Of a stretch of 64,000 nt of DNA, positions 44,954-54,247 are shown piece by piece. The notes below the pieces were generated by a model that saw nothing but the letters and a program-made list of their open reading frames with translations, was not told the origin of the DNA and made no database searches. The stretch is from Collinsella aerofaciens (GTDB taxonomy: Bacteria > Actinomycetota > Coriobacteriia > Coriobacteriales > Coriobacteriaceae). The stretch spans positions 58,628-122,627 of the forward strand of contig NZ_JADMUF010000009.1 in assembly GCF_015546965.1 (NCBI RefSeq), given 5' to 3'. The stretch's first letter is position 1. Every line of letters begins with the position of its first letter. A program made the position numbers and the translations under genes.

Positions 44954-45066
44954 TGGATCAGATAATTTATCCGAATGAGGACCTGGTTTACAGACGCAAT
45001 GTTACTGACGTGCATGGTCTTGTGAGGAGCGTGGGATTCAATCGATCGGTGGTGAGCAATGGATAG
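44953..45066 (+). CDS. Short ORF, possible remnant
   Basis: A 37-codon frame from GTG 44953, which overlaps the acetyltransferase stop, to a stop at 45066 that overlaps the next glycosyltransferase start. It reads DQIIYPNEDLVYRRNVTDVH, like real protein rather than random sequence. It may be the last piece of a lost gene. I do not recognise it. Confidence 0.3.
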   Translation: MDQIIYPNEDLVYRRNVTDVHGLVRSVGFNRSVVSNG

Positions 45067-46018
45067 CCCACTCATTAGTGTCATCGTTCCCGTCTATAAC
45101 GTTGAAGACTATCTCTTGGAATGCGTAGAGAGCCTCATCGGCCAGACGTACGCAAACCTTGAGATTTTGCTCATCGATGATGGGTCAACAGACTCTTCGC
45201 CTGAGATCTGCGAAATGCTCCAATCGCGCGACGGCAGAGTCCGCGCCTTGCATAAGGAGAACGGCGGTCTCTCGGATGCTAGGAACTATGGAGTGGAACG
45301 AGCCATCGGGGAGTATGTGTCCTTTATAGACGGTGATGACTATCTCGATGGCAACGCTTTCGAAACTGTCGCGAAAGAGCTCGCCGGCGGTGCCGACCTC
45401 GTTGCTTTCGGTATCGTGCTCGACTTTGAAGACGGCAGCCATGTGGATAAGGCTGCGCACGAGAGGCGTGTCTACTCGGGCACGGAGGGCATCGTAGCCC
45501 TGAATACGTTCAATGGGTTTGACGTGAGCGCTTGCAATAAGGTCTACCGCCGTACCCTTTTCGACAACGTGAGGTTTCCGAAAGGGAAGCTATGCGAGGA
45601 TTTTTATGTTATGCCTAGGATTTTCGATCTCGCTAATCGGATTGTCCTTCTTCCGAATCCGTTCTATCACTATAGGCAGCGGAGCGGAAGCATCACCAAA
45701 GGTACGTCTTTCAACATGGACTTTATTAATGCGGCTGAGGACCAGCTTGCTTTTTTGGAGCGCAATCACCCTGAAATATCTTGTGTTGGCGAAAGCGCCC
45801 TCGGCTTCGCTTATCTAACTTATCTGAACTTCTGCATTGACAGATGTACGCTCGACGACGCCGTCCTGATACGCAATAAAATGAGGGACCGGTGCCCTGC
45901 GGTGCTAAGATGCCCCGGCCTGCCACGCTGGAAACGGCTCCAATATCTCTTTGCGTGTATTTCACCAAGAGTGTACGGCCGGCTGTACGCTCTTGGCGTC
46001 GAAAGACGGAGGGACTAG
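45059..46018 (+). CDS. Family 2 glycosyltransferase
   Basis: The 319-residue GT-A enzyme has the standard ISVIVPVYNVEDYLLECVESLI opening, LLIDDGSTDSS, ENGGLSDARNYG and the metal-binding FIDGDDYLD, then CEDFYVMPRIF. The C-terminal 90 residues are a helical membrane-side tail. Its acceptor and sugar are unknown. ATG 45059 follows GGTGAG. The G+C content is visibly lower than in the flanking housekeeping genes. Confidence 0.9.
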   Translation: MDSPLISVIVPVYNVEDYLLECVESLIGQTYANLEILLIDDGSTDSSPEICEMLQSRDGRVRALHKENGGLSDARNYGVERAIGEYVSFIDGDDYLDGNAFETVAKELAGGADLVAFGIVLDFEDGSHVDKAAHERRVYSGTEGIVALNTFNGFDVSACNKVYRRTLFDNVRFPKGKLCEDFYVMPRIFDLANRIVLLPNPFYHYRQRSGSITKGTSFNMDFINAAEDQLAFLERNHPEISCVGESALGFAYLTYLNFCIDRCTLDDAVLIRNKMRDRCPAVLRCPGLPRWKRLQYLFACISPRVYGRLYALGVERRRD

Positions 46019-46019
46019 G

Positions 46020-47258
46020 ATGAGGTTAATCGATAGGAAGCTGAGCCTGAATCCGCTGCTCTCCATTGCGGTCTTTCATGCCTGCGTAGTGCGTGTCGTG
46101 TACATTCCCGGCTACAACACTATCGCTTCGGTTTTGTGCGCGATTATTCTCTGCGTCATGCTCCTGAGAGTCAAAAAAATTTTTTCTGAGCCTTATTTGA
46201 AGGTCAACCTTCTTTTGTTCGCCATGTCCGCCGTAATGGTCGTCTCCTCGCTTTTGAACTCATACAACATGAATGGAACGTTGCTGTTTATCGCAAGGCT
46301 GAACCTACTGACTTGGTTCTTAGAGATCCAATGTTCTGAGGGTAGAATTCGCAGCACTGCCACGGTATTCTTCCTTTGCTGTGTGGTCTATCTTCTGATT
46401 ACGTATTACTACATTGTTTCGGACCCTCTTATGGCTTGGCGGAATGAGCTCAACTATTTGGTCGGAACCAAGTTCTCGGTGTCCTATCTCGCCTTGTTCG
46501 GGCTCATCATGTACGTTATTGCCGCCGGGAGGTCAATAAAAACCATTCCACGAGCCGTGCTATTCGCCGCGCTTTGCGTCCTTGCGCTTCTTCTTGCCCT
46601 CAGGATTGACTGTAATACCGGAGCGATCGGCATCGTGCTCTTCATGCTCGCGATAGCGTTTAAACCTGTACTGGAGCACCCTTTGCATAAGCCCATAACA
46701 TATCTTGTCACGTCCATATTCGTTACCTTTATCCTGTTTGCTTTTGGCGAGATCGTTCTGCACGTTGGTTTTGTTTCGGATGTCATCACAAACGTCTTCG
46801 GAAGGAGCTCTGACCTCTCTGGGCGAACCTACGTCTACGAGCACGTATTCCCGTTCCTGGTGAATAGTCCTCTTTTTGGCTACGGGTACAATAGCGTTTA
46901 CGCTCTCTTCGAGGGCGTTATGATGTTCAGCGCTACTGGGAATGCCCTCGACGCCCAAAACGCCATTTTGGAATACTGCCTCTATTTCGGCCTCGTGGGC
47001 GTTGCCTTACTCTATTGCTATATCTGCTTCGTCCTTTCTAGGGGAGCCCGTCACATTGCAGAGGGGGATGACTGGGGGCGATACGTGTCCCTGGTTGGCC
47101 TATATGTCCTAACAGTCCTCGGGATGGCGGAGATAACAATCAATGTTCAATTCTTCGCATATATTGCGCTGTATGCTGCCCTTTCTGCCGAGGAAGCCCT
47201 AGCTCGCGATTTTGGTTACCCGGCTCCGGTCGGCCGAATTGCGACCATATTCAACTGA
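46020..47258 (+). CDS. Polysaccharide polymerase (Wzy-like)
   Basis: The 412-residue protein has about ten hydrophobic segments (for example LFAMSAVMVVSSLL, VFFLCCVVYLLITYYYIV and ILEYCLYFGLVGVALLYCYICFVL) and a large outside loop with RSSDLSGRTYVYEHVFPFLVNSPLFGYGYNSVY, the typical Wzy/O-antigen ligase loop. It would join lipid-linked repeat units outside the membrane. Polymerase and ligase cannot be told apart by eye; in a cluster with one flippase, polymerase is more likely. ATG 46020 overlaps the stretch just after the previous stop. Confidence 0.8.
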   Translation: MRLIDRKLSLNPLLSIAVFHACVVRVVYIPGYNTIASVLCAIILCVMLLRVKKIFSEPYLKVNLLLFAMSAVMVVSSLLNSYNMNGTLLFIARLNLLTWFLEIQCSEGRIRSTATVFFLCCVVYLLITYYYIVSDPLMAWRNELNYLVGTKFSVSYLALFGLIMYVIAAGRSIKTIPRAVLFAALCVLALLLALRIDCNTGAIGIVLFMLAIAFKPVLEHPLHKPITYLVTSIFVTFILFAFGEIVLHVGFVSDVITNVFGRSSDLSGRTYVYEHVFPFLVNSPLFGYGYNSVYALFEGVMMFSATGNALDAQNAILEYCLYFGLVGVALLYCYICFVLSRGARHIAEGDDWGRYVSLVGLYVLTVLGMAEITINVQFFAYIALYAALSAEEALARDFGYPAPVGRIATIFN

Positions 47259-47287
47259 TAATGGCCTATGACATGGAGGATCTAGCG

Positions 47288-48418
47288 ATGGCCGATTCAA
47301 ACAACCGCACAATATACGTTTCGACAATCATTGACTCGCACAATTACGGAACGGTCCTGCAGGCCGTTGCCACCCGGGACATATTGGGGCGTTATGGCCG
47401 TCCCGTCTTCGTTGACTACTGTCGCCCCCAGTGGACGCGATCCGGTTGGGCGCATCAGAAGATGTCCGGCGGCCGCGTCAACGGCTTTCTCAAGCTTGCT
47501 GCTGGCCTGGGCGCCAGGTTGCGATCAGAGCGGGTTTTTCGCCCCTTTATAGAGGGCCAGCTTTCACTTTGCGATGCAGGCCCTTTTCTGACGGGCGTTG
47601 GGCTTGATGCCCTTGACCGCGACGCCCTTTTCTGTGTGGGCAGCGACCAGACTTGGAACATCGAATGCAATGACGGTATTGATCCCGTGTACTTTCTCGA
47701 GCGGATTCCCGACGACAGGCGTAAGGTCGCATTTGCTGCGAGCTTTGGGCGGCCTAAGCTCGATGACGAGGAGGCGAATCTGACCAGACCTCTCCTGAGT
47801 GGCTTTGACGCGATCTCCGTCCGAGAACGCTCTAGTATTGACATCCTCGACAAGATGGGCATTCCCGGATCCGTCGCCCTGAAGGACCCGGTCCTGCTCT
47901 GCGATGAGAATCTATGGTATCGCCTCAGCGATTGCTCCCGGCTTCCTTTTGATTCTGGCTACGTCCTTCTGTACATGCTTAATCCGAATCCGGATATGAT
48001 CTCCTATACCGTCAGGGTTAGCAAGGAGCTTGGCGTGCGCGCCTGCGTTGTTACCTTCAATCCGCTTCGGCTCCCTCCCCATGGTCTCCGCGCGGCCTGT
48101 CTTCCCACGCCGGGGGAATGGTTGAATCTGTTCTGCAATGCTGGCCTTGTCGTCACCGACTCGTTCCACGGAACGTGCTTCTCCCTCCTCTTCAACCGCC
48201 CCATGGTCGTCTTTGACCCGGCTAAATACTCAGTAAGGCTCCATGACGTCCTGAGCGACTTCGACCTTTTGGACAGACGCGTTCTGAACTCTCAGGACGC
48301 CTTTAATCGGTGCGTTCACCGCAATCCGATTGAATGGCGTGTCGTGAATGAGGGGCTCAAGCTTGAGCGAACGAAGGCGAGGGAATTCCTCGATAGCGCC
48401 TTTTCGCCTGCGTCATGA
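47288..48418 (+). CDS. Polysaccharide pyruvyl transferase family protein
   Basis: The 376-residue protein has the family N terminus TIYVSTIIDSHNYGTVLQAVA and the C-terminal donor site VVTDSFHGTCFSLLFNRPMVVF. CVGSDQTWN and KVAFAASFGR are also conserved. It adds a pyruvyl ketal or acts as a GT-B-type transferase on the exopolysaccharide. ATG 47288 was preferred because GGAGGA lies seven bases upstream; ATGs at 47261 and 47273 are in frame. It is the intact counterpart of the remnant at 41092. Confidence 0.88.
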   Translation: MADSNNRTIYVSTIIDSHNYGTVLQAVATRDILGRYGRPVFVDYCRPQWTRSGWAHQKMSGGRVNGFLKLAAGLGARLRSERVFRPFIEGQLSLCDAGPFLTGVGLDALDRDALFCVGSDQTWNIECNDGIDPVYFLERIPDDRRKVAFAASFGRPKLDDEEANLTRPLLSGFDAISVRERSSIDILDKMGIPGSVALKDPVLLCDENLWYRLSDCSRLPFDSGYVLLYMLNPNPDMISYTVRVSKELGVRACVVTFNPLRLPPHGLRAACLPTPGEWLNLFCNAGLVVTDSFHGTCFSLLFNRPMVVFDPAKYSVRLHDVLSDFDLLDRRVLNSQDAFNRCVHRNPIEWRVVNEGLKLERTKAREFLDSAFSPAS

Positions 48419-48467
48419 GCATGGGATCCGAATTTGCCTGTTTTAATTATTTGTGGAGGCCCAGTTA

Positions 48468-49886
48468 ATGGTTCAAGAATCAAGCCGTGCCAAATACCTA
48501 ATTAAGAACACCGCAATCTTCGCCATCGGCAACATTGCGACCAAGCTGATCACGTTCTTCTTGGTGCCGCTATATACGAACGCCCTTGCCACCGATCAGT
48601 ATGGAACTGCAGACCTTGTTACCACCCTTTGCGCGGTGCTCGCCCCTGTGCTTATTCTCAACATCGGCGAGGGCGTGATGAGGTTCTCACTTGACGACGG
48701 GGCGGATTATAACAAGATTATGAGCGTCGGCCTCGCTCTGTTGGCGCTGTCTTTCGCTATTGGCCTTGTAATCATTCCCATCGCGGGCCTTTTCGGCGCT
48801 GTAGCCGGCTACACGATTTATATCTATTTCTATACAGTCACGCTTGCCGGGAGCCAGCTCTTCCTGTGCTATTTACGCGGTAAGGAACTGCTCGTCAGAT
48901 ATGCCGTCGGCAATATCCTCCAAACAATCGCCGTCGCCGTGCTCAATATCTTGTTCCTTCTCGTTCTCGACCTCGGCTTGCCTGGATACTTCATGGCCTA
49001 CATATTGTCTTCAGCTGTGGCTATGGTCTACGCGTTTCTTGCTGGCAACGTTGTCGACGTCTTCAGAAACTTTAAGATCGATTTTGATTTGGCGAAAGAG
49101 ATGTCGCGGTATTCGGCAGTGCTCATTCCCAATACGTTCATGTGGTGGATTATCAACTCTTCTGATAGGGTGCTCGTGACTGCTCTGCTTGGAACGGCTG
49201 CAAATGGAATATACGCCGTATCCTATAAAATTCCCTCGGTTGTCTCCGTCGTTGCGGGGATATTCAATCAAGCATGGAGCTATACAGCCATACATGAGGA
49301 CGGAAGCGAAGACCGTGACGAATACTGTGACAGGGTCTACGGAGGTTTGGTAGGCGTCTCTGTCGTTACGGGAGTGGCGCTTCTCCTGTTTATGAAGCCG
49401 ATAATGGGCATTTATGTCGAGGCTAGTTATTATGAAGCCTGGCGTTACACCCCCTTTCTTATCATAGGCAACGTATTTATGACCACCGGAACCTTTTTGG
49501 GCTCTTGGTATACGGTGAACAAGGACAGCAAGGGCTATCTGTTCTCTGCGACATTCGGTGCGATTGTAAATGTCTTACTGAACCTTGCCCTCATACCTTT
49601 TCTCGGCATCACCGGTTCTGCCTTGGCGACTTGCTTCAGCTACATCACGGTCTACGCTTACAGGGTTTTCGATACGAAACGGTACGTCAACATTAACACT
49701 ATGAAGGCCAGTTATGCCGCCGCCTACGTCGTGCTCTTCCTTGCTGGTGGCACCCTCTTTATGGACGGCGCGGCTGGCGAGCTTCTAATGCTAGCTGAGC
49801 TGCTTGCCGTGATTGCCATTTTCAGGAGAGAGATGGGAACGCTCTTTTGCGGCCTGCTCCGAATTGTTAAAGAAAGGTTGGGTTAA
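48468..49886 (+). CDS. Polysaccharide flippase (Wzx, MATE/PST superfamily)
   Basis: The 472-residue membrane protein starts KYLIKNTAIFAIGNIATKLITFFLVPLYTNAL, the characteristic Wzx opening, and has 12 or more membrane segments. WWIINSSDRVLVTALLG is the conserved mid-protein motif. It moves lipid-linked repeat units across the membrane. ATG 48468 has GGAGG eight bases upstream. It works together with the initiating transferase (39444) and the polymerase (46020). Confidence 0.9.
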   Translation: MVQESSRAKYLIKNTAIFAIGNIATKLITFFLVPLYTNALATDQYGTADLVTTLCAVLAPVLILNIGEGVMRFSLDDGADYNKIMSVGLALLALSFAIGLVIIPIAGLFGAVAGYTIYIYFYTVTLAGSQLFLCYLRGKELLVRYAVGNILQTIAVAVLNILFLLVLDLGLPGYFMAYILSSAVAMVYAFLAGNVVDVFRNFKIDFDLAKEMSRYSAVLIPNTFMWWIINSSDRVLVTALLGTAANGIYAVSYKIPSVVSVVAGIFNQAWSYTAIHEDGSEDRDEYCDRVYGGLVGVSVVTGVALLLFMKPIMGIYVEASYYEAWRYTPFLIIGNVFMTTGTFLGSWYTVNKDSKGYLFSATFGAIVNVLLNLALIPFLGITGSALATCFSYITVYAYRVFDTKRYVNINTMKASYAAAYVVLFLAGGTLFMDGAAGELLMLAELLAVIAIFRREMGTLFCGLLRIVKERLG

Positions 49887-49889
49887 GCG

Positions 49890-50954
49890 ATGCAGCACCA
49901 CCCTGATTCACCTAAGCCCTGCTTGCCTGTCCGCGTCTTGGCGCTCCGCGACAAGGACTATGAATCGTTGTCGCGCTCTGCCTCGGGAGGCGCGTTTGCT
50001 GTATTGGCGCGCGCCATGCTTGCAAGGGGAGGCGCCGTCTTCGGCGCCGAGCTGTGTGAAGACAATATTGTGAGAATCACCTGCGTGGAGGACGTCTCTG
50101 AGTTGTGGCGCCTTCAGGGCTCTAAATACGTGCAGTGCTCGCCAAACGGAAGTTTCGACCATTGCCGGGAGCTTCTTGAGTCGGGCCGTGACGTTCTATT
50201 TAGCGGCACCCCCTGTCTGGTCTACGCCCTCAAGAGCTATCTGGCGCGCAAGGGACTCAGAGCCTGCAGCGGTAAGCTGGTCACTGTTGATTTGGTCTGC
50301 CATGGCGTCACAAGCCCCGAGTTATTCAGGCTTTACGTTGCTTGGCTTGAGAGCAAGCTCAAGGCCGTTCCGGGAAGCCTTCGATACACTTTTCGCTCCA
50401 AGAATAGACCTTGGGGTCTCTACTACTACTACTACTACACCTCCGCCATTGACCTCAAGCGCAAGGAGGCTATTGGGCCATACAGCGATGACCCGTATTA
50501 CCGCGCTTTCTTGAGTGGAAAGTACTATCGCAAGTCCTGTTATTCATGCCGTTTTGCGCAGCCCGAGCGCGTAGGCGATATAACCATTGGAGACTATTGG
50601 GGCATCGAGAAAGCCCACCCCGATTTCTATGATGAGAGGGGAGTCTCACTGGCGATGCTAAACACACCTGTGGGACTGCGCTATTTTGAGGAAGAATGCG
50701 CCGATGGTTGCACATGGGTGGAATCGGACCTTGAAAGGGCGTCCGCCGAAAACGTCAACCTGTTGCATCCCTCGCGTCGGGCTCCGGAGGATGAGGCTGC
50801 TGCTGCTGAGCTTTACAGGGCCGTCGCATCTGGAGACTCCGACCTCATCTTTGGCAAATTCCTCCGTCAACGCGGCATCAAAGGCCTTTTAAAGGACTGT
50901 CTGCCGCATGATTGGATTGAATGCGTCAGAACCCTAAAGAATCGCTTTAAGTGA
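49890..50954 (+). CDS. F420H2 dehydrogenase beta-subunit-like protein lacking the ferredoxin domain
   Basis: The 354-residue protein matches the FrhB/FdhB family common in polysaccharide clusters: SASGGAFAVLARAML near residue 30, SGTPCLVYALKSYL, VDLVCHGVTSPELF, and SCYSCRFAQPERVGDITIGDYWGIEK with the CxxC. Relatives usually start with a 2[4Fe-4S] ferredoxin domain of about 40 residues; it is absent here, as the family core begins within the first 25 residues. A (TAC)6 run at about 50420 encodes six Tyr. The substrate is unknown. ATG 49890 begins three bases after the flippase stop, and the gene closes the cluster. Confidence 0.82.
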   Translation: MQHHPDSPKPCLPVRVLALRDKDYESLSRSASGGAFAVLARAMLARGGAVFGAELCEDNIVRITCVEDVSELWRLQGSKYVQCSPNGSFDHCRELLESGRDVLFSGTPCLVYALKSYLARKGLRACSGKLVTVDLVCHGVTSPELFRLYVAWLESKLKAVPGSLRYTFRSKNRPWGLYYYYYYTSAIDLKRKEAIGPYSDDPYYRAFLSGKYYRKSCYSCRFAQPERVGDITIGDYWGIEKAHPDFYDERGVSLAMLNTPVGLRYFEEECADGCTWVESDLERASAENVNLLHPSRRAPEDEAAAAELYRAVASGDSDLIFGKFLRQRGIKGLLKDCLPHDWIECVRTLKNRFK

Positions 50955-51056
50955 TTGATTGCCACCAAGGTGAAGATGCCAGAGATTCTTTCATGGTTGA
51001 TTTCCGATTTCAGCCGAACACATTGAGCGGATAGGCCGTTCCCGCGGTCGGCCGAA

Positions 51057-51098
51057 CGCCCCCGAGGCCCCTCCCGGGCCCCGGGGGCGGCATTTTCC
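51057..51098 (+). terminator. Terminator-like hairpin at the end of the EPS cluster
   Basis: CGCCCCCG (51057-51064) pairs with CGGGGGCG (51082-51089), with an inner GGCCC/GGGCC stem, then ATTTTCC. The gap 50955-51378 (424 bases) otherwise holds only a second hairpin and no gene I can support. Confidence 0.75.
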
Positions 51099-51298
51099 AG
51101 TTGAAGGAACGGTGGAGATGTGTTTCGATGAGTCCGGTGGCCATGCCCCACCCTCCGCCCGGCACCTCTTCCCAGACTCAGCTGGACGGCCGGTCCGCCT
51201 ATTCCGTTTTTCCCTTCAGGCTGGGACGGCGGGAAATCGCCCCTCCCTGCGCGCGTTCGCCCTATCGGCCCCGGCGTCAGGTTGTCAGGTCAGACTAC

Positions 51299-51350
51299 GG
51301 GCCCGGGCGGCGATACTGTTCGCTGCCCGGGCCCCGTTGCGTTTTGGGGC
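51299..51350. terminator. GC-rich hairpin near the integrase remnant
   Basis: GGGCCCGGGC (51299-51308) pairs perfectly with GCCCGGGCCC (51325-51334), followed by GTTGCGTTTT. Probably a terminator. Confidence 0.7.
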
Positions 51351-51378
51351 TCTGACGCCGTGCCTTCGCCTACTCAGG

Positions 51379-51591
51379 CTACGGCTGCGCGGCGACTACA
51401 GCCTTCGCCAGCGCCTCGGCGGCCTTGCGCTTGGAGTCCATGTTCACGTGGGTGTAGATGTCCATGATGGTGGCGCATGTGGCGTGCCCGGCGAGAACCT
51501 GCATGACCTTGGAATGCACGTCTGCCCTCGCGAGTGCGGTAAGATAGGAATGGCGAAGCTCGTGGAAGCAGAAGCCCTCGGCGCATTCAAG
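51379..51591 (-). pseudogene. Tyrosine recombinase (integrase) C-terminal remnant
   Basis: About 70 codons on the minus strand read FCFHELRHSYLTALARADVH, then VLAGHATCATIMDIYTHVNMD and end at TAG. These are the HxLRH box, the GH box and the active-site Tyr of phage-type integrases. The catalytic N-terminal half and its first Arg are missing, so the protein cannot work. It marks the EPS/accessory junction as an old integration point. A hairpin lies downstream. Confidence 0.85.
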
Positions 51592-51774
51592 CGGTCGAGC
51601 ATTCGCAAGTCAATTCCTCCTTTCACCGACTGGCAAAAAGATTTACACCTAATTGTGGACATTGCCCACACGGTTTTCATTTCTCCTGCATTGATCTCGC
51701 TAAAATAATAACTGCTGCTACCAGGGCATTTTCTGGTGCACATTCTATTGGCTCCTGCGAAGATCGGAGCGGGT

Positions 51775-52875
51775 ATGTTTGCCGCCGAGTCCCACACCAG
51801 CCGTCATCACATCGCGATCGCTGCCATGGCCTGCCTGTGCGTTTTGCTGGGCGGGCCTTCTTATGCCGCGGGCGCGGAGAGCCTGTTCATCGCGGGCGCG
51901 ACGTACTTCGAGCCGGGCGTGTCGGGCCCCGGTTGGGCCTGGACCGATGCCGGCCATCTGGAGCTTGACGGCTACGCGGGCGACGCCATCGGCGCCGACG
52001 GCGACCTGGTCGTGACGCTTGTGGGGCGCAACTCGGTGACGGAGTCTCATACGCCCGACGCGGACATCACGCAGTGCGGCATGGAGGTGTGGGGCAACCT
52101 GACGCTTCGCGGCACCGGGTCCCTGGCGGCATCGGGCTCGCAGTGCGCGATCCACGTCTCGCGGGCCTTCGCGATGGACGGCTGCGCCGTCAATGCCCGG
52201 GCGGACGGGGCAAACGTCACGGACGAGGCCGTGGCCGGCGTGATCGCCGGCGACATGGCCGTGCGCGGCGGAGGGCGCGTCATCGCCGTCGGTGCCGCGC
52301 CCTCCGCCGGCGTGTGTGCCTACGGTGTGTACCTGCAGGATGCGGGCGCCGGCGACGGCTCGGCCGGGTGTGGGCTTTCCGTCGACGCCTCGTGGGTCGA
52401 TGCGGCCGGTACCGATGGCGGCGTTGCATGCACGGGCGGGTCGCTCGTGGCCGCGCGGTTCGCGGCGCCCGCGGGCGGGGCCTTCGGTGCTGGCGGCGCG
52501 GTGGATGCTTTTGGGGCGATGGCACCGCATGTGGTGATCGAGCCCCGGGGCGCCAACGTCCCGGCGGGGGAGACCGACGGGTGCGAGGTGCCCGGCGGCG
52601 CGGGCGATCCGGCCGGCGGTGCCGGTCCTGCCGTTGGGCAGCCCGGTGCCGGGTCCGCGACAGATCCCGTGCTGAAGCCCGCGACCACGACGCCTAAGAC
52701 GACCGCGACAACCGAAACGACGGTGACCAGGACCACCGTGTCCACGCCATCCAAGGCCAAGACTGCCAGCTCCGCCGTCACGCTCCCCAAGACCGCCGAC
52801 AACAACTGGATCGCCGTCTCCTTGGCGCTATTCCTGCTGGGAATAGCGCTTCTGGGTGCCACTCGCCGTTGCTGA
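51775..52875 (+). CDS. Secreted wall-anchored protein with LPKTA sorting signal
   Basis: The 366-residue protein has a signal peptide (HHIAIAAMACLCVLLGGPSYA, cleavage likely after SYA). A Gly/Ala/Asp-rich region with repeated beta-helix-like turns follows (GMEVWGNLTLRGTGSLAASG; VIAGDMAVRGGGRVIAVG), similar to carbohydrate-binding beta-helix passengers. A Thr/Lys-rich wall spacer comes next. The C terminus has LPKTADNN, a hydrophobic helix and RRC. The sortase motif is of the LPxTA rather than LPxTG kind. ATG 51775 has GGAGCGGG upstream. The function is unknown. Confidence 0.78.
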   Translation: MFAAESHTSRHHIAIAAMACLCVLLGGPSYAAGAESLFIAGATYFEPGVSGPGWAWTDAGHLELDGYAGDAIGADGDLVVTLVGRNSVTESHTPDADITQCGMEVWGNLTLRGTGSLAASGSQCAIHVSRAFAMDGCAVNARADGANVTDEAVAGVIAGDMAVRGGGRVIAVGAAPSAGVCAYGVYLQDAGAGDGSAGCGLSVDASWVDAAGTDGGVACTGGSLVAARFAAPAGGAFGAGGAVDAFGAMAPHVVIEPRGANVPAGETDGCEVPGGAGDPAGGAGPAVGQPGAGSATDPVLKPATTTPKTTATTETTVTRTTVSTPSKAKTASSAVTLPKTADNNWIAVSLALFLLGIALLGATRRC

Positions 52876-52940
52876 GGCGCCCGTTTGGGCTGGACGAGGG
52901 GGAAAGGAAACCGACTATAAGCGAGTTTTACGCTTCCCAA

Positions 52941-52978
52941 AGCAGGGGCGCGCCGGCTAACGCCGGCGCGCCCCTGCT
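52941..52978. terminator. Perfect 17-bp hairpin after the LPKTA protein gene
   Basis: AGCAGGGGCGCGCCGGC (52941-52957) is perfectly complementary to 52962-52978 around TAAC. There is little T after it; it can act from either side. Confidence 0.75.
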
Positions 52979-53126
52979 ATTCAAAGAAGCTCGGAAGCCT
53001 CTATGCGTCTGTGCAAAAGCGCGTGAACGAGCTCACCTCTTGAGCCCCCAAGAAATTCGCGAGCGCATCAACTCGGGCGTGGCCACCCTGCTGGCCGCGC
53101 CCCTCTGCAACGCGCTGCTGCTGGTT

Positions 53127-53801
53127 TTACCATTTCTGATTTGGGATAGGCACCTTCGCTAGCTCCATGCAAGTGAATTGTGGTCCCACGTGGATTCTTT
53201 GGGCCCGATCGCGAGCGCGGGCCCGAAGGCTGTAGTAGCTGGCCCATGCCTGGCGCGACGGGTCGCAGACGCTTTCCTGGCTGCCGCCGTCCCAATAGGT
53301 GGGCACGTCCATGCGCGCCTTGGCCTGGGACGAGCCGTTGGTCTGGGTTACGTGGAAGGTCGTCGCGGTGCCCGCGGGGGCGTCGTCCCACGAGACGGTG
53401 AAGGTGACGCCGTTTTGGGTTGCCGTGGCGGAGTGGGCGTAGCCGGTTTGTGACGTGGTGGAGATGGCCTCGGGTGTGGGGGTGGTTTGGGCTCGGAGGG
53501 ATGGGGTGGGGGCTGTGGCGGCCGTGTCGATTGCGGCGGTGGTGGCGTCAGCGCTTTCCGTGTTGACAGCGCTGGTGCCGGTGGATGTTGCGGCGCCGTC
53601 CTCTGCGGTATCTGCTGTCGCATTTGTGATGGCGCCGTCTTCGGCCTTGCCCGTGTCGCCGTTCGTGGCATCGGCTTGCGCCTGCTGCTCGGATGTTGGT
53701 CGAGGCTGGATGGCTTCCGCGATGGCTGCCATGGGCATCGTCGCGCTGACCATGGGCGCGCACGCGATCGCGCAGAGCAGGTAGTAAAGGGGTCGTTTCA
53801 T
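53127..53801 (-). CDS. Secreted Ser/Thr/Ala-rich protein, probably C-terminally truncated
   Basis: The 224-residue product has a signal peptide (KRPLYYLLCAIACAPMVSA) and an Ala/Thr/Asp linker. A beta-rich module follows (NGVTFTVSWDDAPAGTATTF, then DVPTYWDGGSQESVCDPSRQ), a kind that precedes hydrolase domains in surface proteins of this bacterial group as far as I recall. After SYYSL the sequence turns basic and ends within a half-arm of the GGTGCCTATCCC palindrome type, so the original C terminus has probably been lost. It should be regarded as a damaged gene. ATG 53801 has a purine-rich GGAG stretch upstream. Confidence 0.55.
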   Translation of the reverse strand: MKRPLYYLLCAIACAPMVSATMPMAAIAEAIQPRPTSEQQAQADATNGDTGKAEDGAITNATADTAEDGAATSTGTSAVNTESADATTAAIDTAATAPTPSLRAQTTPTPEAISTTSQTGYAHSATATQNGVTFTVSWDDAPAGTATTFHVTQTNGSSQAKARMDVPTYWDGGSQESVCDPSRQAWASYYSLRARARDRAQRIHVGPQFTCMELAKVPIPNQKW

Positions 53802-53879
53802 AGCGGAGCCTCTCGGTGAGCAGCCAATAGGGTCCGAAGGCAGCTCCAGGCAAGCACTCCGCACATATTTTGTTGCGAT

Positions 53880-54217
53880 TTATTTTACGGGAACCCCAGT
53901 CAACATCAGCGAACTTTCTGGGGGATGTTGGGGAGGGGAGAGTTCTCGGCGGTGCCGTGCGTAGATGTCTTCGTCCTCGGCGATGTGTCCGTCGGCGAGG
54001 AGCTCGAAGCGGCCATGCTGAACAATGCCAATCCGCCCGTCTGCGCAGCTAAACTCCCGGATTATGCGCATCGAGATTGTCACGGCGTTGTCGTCGATAT
54101 TGTTTTCGCGGACCGTGTACATGCATTAGATGGGGAGGCGCTTGTATCCGTAGGGGCGCACCAGCATTTTCGATGCGATCGCCGTCAAGACAATTGGGTG
54201 TGCATCAAGGCGCCGTT
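53880..54217 (-). pseudogene. Degraded member of an unknown gene family, copy 1
   Basis: The minus-strand frame at 53880-54122 reads MYTVRENNIDDNAVTISMRI, then EFSCADGRIGIVQHGRFELL. The same pattern (FTVRES, a Val-rich strand, EEFRWADG, IGIVRYSRLE) occurs at 61400-61600. Upstream of the Met, the matching Tyr position of the second copy is a TAA stop, and the more N-terminal part continues in another frame. The function is unknown. The rest of the gap 54218-54503 contains a doubtful hydrophobic minus-strand ORF and no certain gene. Confidence 0.5.
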
Positions 54218-54247
54218 AACTGCATGAGCCGATTTCTTATAACCTGT

